Assembly (NCBI GenBank): GCA_017551725.1
Contig: JAFZKY010000061.1
Location: 1 to 64,000, forward strand
Direction of reading: 5' to 3'
Source of the DNA: Bacteroidales bacterium
GTDB taxonomy: Bacteria; Bacteroidota; Bacteroidia; Bacteroidales; WCHB1-69
Length of the DNA stretch: 64,000 nt
Within the stretch, counting starts at the first letter, position 1, and each line of letters starts with the position of its first letter. This document shows positions 60,601 to 64,000 of this stretch, piece by piece. Made by a program: the position numbers and the translations under genes. Below the pieces are notes generated by a model. That model saw only the letters and a list, made by a program, of their open reading frames with translations, was not told where the DNA came from and searched no databases.

Positions 60601-61731
60601 ATGCCAGGTAAGTCAGTAGCAGTGCATTTGTTTAAAAACAAATTGGTAAAGGAATTTGCTTTTCAGCATAGTTTTGATGGCGTTTGCGATTATTGCGGCA
60701 AAAAAACTAAAGTTTTACCATTAAGTATCGTTGTTGGATATATTGACGGGATTATTGGGGGATATTATGGTGACCCAGATGAAGAAGGTGTGGGTTGGGA
60801 CTCTACATTAGACAGAAATGCAATTTCGGGATTCCATTCGGAAGGAGGTGGGTATATTGTACCAAACAATCGCGCTTATTTTGACGAGATGAGCGAATTA
60901 TTGTTAAGGAATGGTTTTGTGGTGGAATCTGATAGTTTATGGACGGATATTGCAAGTGCTTTGAGTTATCATGCGCGTCTTGTAGAGAGAGATCCATACG
61001 GATTAAATCCAGCAGAAATACGTTGGGTGGACTGGCAAATGATAAAAAGTCGTGCTATAGGTATGGCAAGGGAAGGAAAATCACTTGGTAAAATAATTTC
61101 CATTGAAGCAGCGCGTCTTGATTACTTGAGAAAGGATGTGTATCAAGCTATATACCCTTTTCAAGTAAAAAGGGATTTATTATTATACAGAGCGGTAAAC
61201 TATCAGGATAAGCTATCCCATGTAGTATTCACTAACATTACATCACCACCAGCTTCAAAGACTAGGGAGATGCGGATGAGCAAGAAAGGAGATTCCGTAT
61301 TTTATGGCTCGACTAATATTGAAACTACAAAGAAGGAAGCATCAATGGATAATTCTTCTAGATACACTTACATAGGAAAATTTGTGACAAAACATCCTTT
61401 GAGGCTTCTTGATTTGACGGGGATTCCTAATCAATTGTCGATTTTTGATCAAAAACAATATCATCTTTTAGCCTTTTTCCGCGATTTTTGTAAGGCTATT
61501 TCCGAATATGTTCCAGAGCAGGATGCTATTAACTATGCTCCGACACAACTGATTACATATTACTTCCGTAAAGAACTGAAGCATTATGATGATGAAACAA
61601 AAAGTTTCCCTATCGATGGTATACTATATTCCAGCAGCAAGGATTGCGCGATGAACGCAGTTTTATTTTTTAATAACGAACGCAGTGCTGACCATTTAGA
61701 ACTTTTGGAATGGCAATTAATAGAACATTGA
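60601..61731 (+). CDS. RES domain protein with HEPN/RES-type N-terminus
   Basis: 376 residues. An N-terminal region with one CxxC (Cys29, Cys32 in CDYCGK) and a helical stretch to about 190 looks like the HEPN_RES N-terminal domain. The C-terminal RES region shows YRAVN (Arg197), a GxxxFYGSTNIETTKKEA segment (Glu246) and ILYSSSKD (Ser344-346). RES proteins break down NAD+ and act as toxins. No Xre-like antitoxin gene is next to it, which suggests that the N-terminal domain or a defence partner controls it. The start has no clear ribosome-binding site. Confidence 0.75.
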   Translation: MPGKSVAVHLFKNKLVKEFAFQHSFDGVCDYCGKKTKVLPLSIVVGYIDGIIGGYYGDPDEEGVGWDSTLDRNAISGFHSEGGGYIVPNNRAYFDEMSELLLRNGFVVESDSLWTDIASALSYHARLVERDPYGLNPAEIRWVDWQMIKSRAIGMAREGKSLGKIISIEAARLDYLRKDVYQAIYPFQVKRDLLLYRAVNYQDKLSHVVFTNITSPPASKTREMRMSKKGDSVFYGSTNIETTKKEASMDNSSRYTYIGKFVTKHPLRLLDLTGIPNQLSIFDQKQYHLLAFFRDFCKAISEYVPEQDAINYAPTQLITYYFRKELKHYDDETKSFPIDGILYSSSKDCAMNAVLFFNNERSADHLELLEWQLIEH

Positions 61732-61856
61732 GCACATGTACTAGTTCTTAAAGTATATACAAATGTCAGATTGTCAAGTTCCCTTAATTCTTTATTAGGG
61801 TTAATGTTTGTTGGGATTTTTTTTGAGAAAGTACTAATCAATATCAGATAATTGCT

Positions 61857-61864
61857 TATTTTTG
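61857..61864 (+). promoter_or_regulatory. Promoter -7 element of the phosphoesterase gene
   Basis: TATTTTTG, 31 bp before the ATG in a 164-bp AT-rich gap. A weak hairpin CCCTTAAT / ATTAGGG (about 61781-61800) with a T run further on may end the RES transcript. Confidence 0.45.
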
Positions 61865-61895
61865 CAGTCGTGATTGATGATAATTTATTGAGAAC

Positions 61896-63176
61896 ATGTT
61901 GAGAATCCTACTTCTTTCAGATATACATTTCATCCATTGTGAGGATGACGAGAATGAATACCGTTCTCTGGAGTCAGCCTTTGTTGAGGCAATGGATGAG
62001 GTGCGAGATTCTGGTGGGCTTGATCAGATACTGATTTGTGGTGATATAGCGAACGCAGGACAAGAAAGCGAGTATGAGAAAGCAGAGAAATTTTTGCAGG
62101 AGGTATTAGAACATTTAGGTTGCAATGAACATCAGACGCAGATATATGTGGCGCCTGGTAACCATGATGTCAACAGGAATACAAATAAAGAAACTCGCTT
62201 GGCATTGCGTCCAACTTTGTTGGACCCATCAAAGTCTGATAACTTTATCAAAAATGCAAAGCATGTAGAATGTAACACGCTGAAGATAATTTATTCACCT
62301 TTACGTGAATTCTACAAGTTTGCAAATGCACACTCATCCATTGATGGAATAGCTGAGGGTATTTTATCGGAGGCTCCTAATTTTAATGATAAAGGCTTCC
62401 GCAAGGAAGTGGAGCTGGGCATACTTGACAATTATATAGTTAAACTCCATTGTCTTAATTCTGCATTGCTATGTGATATAGAAGATGTAAACGATCCTCG
62501 TTCCATGAAGGTTGGAGAACATAAACTATATATTCCAAGGTTTGCATACAATGTTGAGACAAATAGTACTGTGGTAAATATCTCTATGATGCATCATCCT
62601 CATGCGTGGTTCGTTAATGATACAGAACTGCGTACTGAGTTTGACCGCAAGTTCAAGTTCCAGATTTATGGCCATGTGCATACGCAGTGTATTTCACAGG
62701 ATGAGGAAGGTAAAAGTGCTATTCGTTTACAAGTAGGTTCCCTTCATCCTGGCAACGAAGGGGATCCTGCTCTCTATCCCCCTATATACAATATCTTGGA
62801 GATTGATATTGTTCGTAGTGTTTTAAAAGTCAAAGTAAACTGCTATAGTTGGGATGGTGAAGAATTTGTTAAAAACAACAAATTTTCATACCAACGTAGG
62901 GTGGCTTTGAAAAAGAAGAAAAGCAGAACAACGAACCAAAGGAAGGAAGTTAGTAAAATGAAAACGGCAGTAGAAATGTCTGATGAAGTTTATGCAATCA
63001 GATACCGCTTCTTCAATTCGGAGCATATCAAGGAGATTATTTGTGAGATAAATGCCAAGGCTTACGATGACAATAAGCCTGAGTATGCAAATGCTATGGC
63101 TTTCTTCAAGACAGCCTCTTCTAAAACAGACGTTATTGAAAAATTAGGAGCCGCTTTAACTAAATATGGTGAATGA
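61896..63176 (+). CDS. Calcineurin-like metallophosphoesterase
   Basis: 426 residues. Metal-binding motifs in order: LLLSDIHF (Asp9, His11), ICGDIANAG (Asp50), APGNHDVN (Asn89, His90), MMHHPHAW and YGHVHT. After the catalytic domain (to about 320) a basic linker (LKKKKSRTTNQRKE) leads to a helical C-terminal tail of ~85 residues with no family I know. Substrate unknown; in defence islands such enzymes act on nucleic acids or nucleotides. The next gene begins 1 bp after the stop, so the two surely work together. Confidence 0.85.
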   Translation: MLRILLLSDIHFIHCEDDENEYRSLESAFVEAMDEVRDSGGLDQILICGDIANAGQESEYEKAEKFLQEVLEHLGCNEHQTQIYVAPGNHDVNRNTNKETRLALRPTLLDPSKSDNFIKNAKHVECNTLKIIYSPLREFYKFANAHSSIDGIAEGILSEAPNFNDKGFRKEVELGILDNYIVKLHCLNSALLCDIEDVNDPRSMKVGEHKLYIPRFAYNVETNSTVVNISMMHHPHAWFVNDTELRTEFDRKFKFQIYGHVHTQCISQDEEGKSAIRLQVGSLHPGNEGDPALYPPIYNILEIDIVRSVLKVKVNCYSWDGEEFVKNNKFSYQRRVALKKKKSRTTNQRKEVSKMKTAVEMSDEVYAIRYRFFNSEHIKEIICEINAKAYDDNKPEYANAMAFFKTASSKTDVIEKLGAALTKYGE

Positions 63177-63177
63177 T

Positions 63178-64000
63178 ATGAAACGAAATCTAAAAGAAAT
63201 CCTTACAGAGGTGCTGGTCTTTCCTTATGAGCAGGGCATCGTAGACGCATTGAAAGATGCATGCTTAAGGTATGTAGAGGCGATTGAATTAGGTCAGTTT
63301 GAAGAATGTGTCCTCCATCTTTGTCTAGACATACCTGCTTCTGATTTGATACAAAGTATAAATACACAGACGAATCGTAAATTCCCAAGCAGAGTATATC
63401 GTGCCTTAGCTGGTTATGTTGTAGGAGAGGTTCTTGATAATGATAACGATGAAGATGACAATGTGGTATTCCCACTTGCTCTTCGAAATGCAATGAAGGC
63501 TAAGGTTGATGATGCTGACGGCATTATCAGTAAGACGATAGACCCCGCATGCTTTGTAGCAGTAGAGGATTATTGGAAAGAAAATGTAGCCATTCCTTCT
63601 ATAATTGGAAAAGATATAGTATCCAAAGAGATATATGATAATTCCACTTGGGCTGGTACGGGCTTTGACGTGGAGGAAACTTTTGGAGATATACAGGCAC
63701 TTGCCAAATTCTATAATCGCGAGCAGTTTAAGAAAAAATTTGCAGGTCGTAAACCATCCGACAATCAAGATATATATGTTTTTGCCAATCAAGTAGTAGA
63801 CGAAATTGCTGCACAAGACTGGCTATTTACTGCAGAGAACCCTGTTCAGACCCTTAAAAGTTTGGAGTTGAAAGGCTCTGCTATCAGCCTTGCAAATGTT
63901 AAGTCAAAAATTCGGGCAAATTCAGATACAGTGAATGATGACATAGATAGCGTGTCGGTTTACCGCCGCTATCTCTATGCAAATGATTATGAGGAGTTGG
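63178..64000 (+). CDS. Unrecognised gene paired with the phosphoesterase (partial)
   Basis: An open frame of 274 codons from the ATG at 63178 to the window edge without a stop, so it is truncated at the C-terminus by the window. It begins MKRNLKEILTEVLVFPYEQG. It is mostly helical by composition, with an acidic stretch (DNDNDEDDN near residue 85), no transmembrane segment and no signal peptide. I do not recognise a domain. One bp separates it from the phosphoesterase stop, which implies translational coupling and a shared function, most likely a defence or conflict module. Confidence 0.7.
   Translation, partial: MKRNLKEILTEVLVFPYEQGIVDALKDACLRYVEAIELGQFEECVLHLCLDIPASDLIQSINTQTNRKFPSRVYRALAGYVVGEVLDNDNDEDDNVVFPLALRNAMKAKVDDADGIISKTIDPACFVAVEDYWKENVAIPSIIGKDIVSKEIYDNSTWAGTGFDVEETFGDIQALAKFYNREQFKKKFAGRKPSDNQDIYVFANQVVDEIAAQDWLFTAENPVQTLKSLELKGSAISLANVKSKIRANSDTVNDDIDSVSVYRRYLYANDYEEL

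Overview
The window looks like chromosome of a Bacteroidota bacterium, most likely an uncultured member of the Bacteroidales or a near relative. It carries type IX secretion and gliding genes (porU, porV, a porP/SprF homologue, gldJ, gldF, gldG) and two proteins ending in type IX sorting domains. Many genes are preceded by the Bacteroidota -7 element TAnnTTTG, in three cases with TTG exactly 19 bp upstream. There is also an UpxY-type antitermination factor. No rRNA, tRNA, CRISPR array or complete insertion sequence was seen.

Layout. Positions 1-38.8 kb are mostly core genome. In order they hold: an adenosylhomocysteinase cut by the window edge; an M16 peptidase; an ECF sigma factor with a 4-TM partner; an AAA ATPase with two palindromes in front of its promoter; gldF-gldG; an M3 peptidase and ispF; porV and porU; divergent porP and gldJ; a small operon of M23 peptidase, engB and a META lipoprotein; gcvP; a secreted type IX cargo protein; padR with a PspC-domain membrane protein; a two-subunit chromate transporter; F0 ATP synthase subunits a, c and b, followed not by delta but by a large beta-propeller/outer-membrane protein; and hydF with rimO.

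Positions 38.9-58.4 kb form a surface-glycan locus: UpxY antiterminator, Wzx-like flippase, a type IX secreted FG-GAP protein, then a long plus-strand operon. The operon encodes what looks like a complete legionaminic-acid route (legB, legC, legH-like, legI, legG, legF, plus ptmE for GDP-sugar supply). Embedded in it is an acyl-carrier-protein module: two ACPs, a ketoreductase, a KAS III, a VOC-fold protein and an FkbH-like glyceryl-transferring HAD enzyme. My inference is that the operon makes a nonulosonic acid carrying an unusual ACP-derived acyl group such as 3-hydroxybutyryl or glyceryl. No glycosyltransferase or polymerase is present, so the residue must be transferred by enzymes encoded elsewhere.

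Positions 58.4-64 kb look like a defence or conflict island: an AAA ATPase paired with a RloB/TOPRIM-like protein (arranged like PARIS AriA/AriB), a RES-domain protein likely to attack NAD+, and a calcineurin-like phosphoesterase almost touching an unrecognised gene that leaves the window.

Short repeats are scattered through the window: near-perfect palindromes, a 23-bp tandem repeat at the end of the flippase gene, and a GAGGTTRAGG-type simple repeat that occurs between genes and also inside legC and legG.
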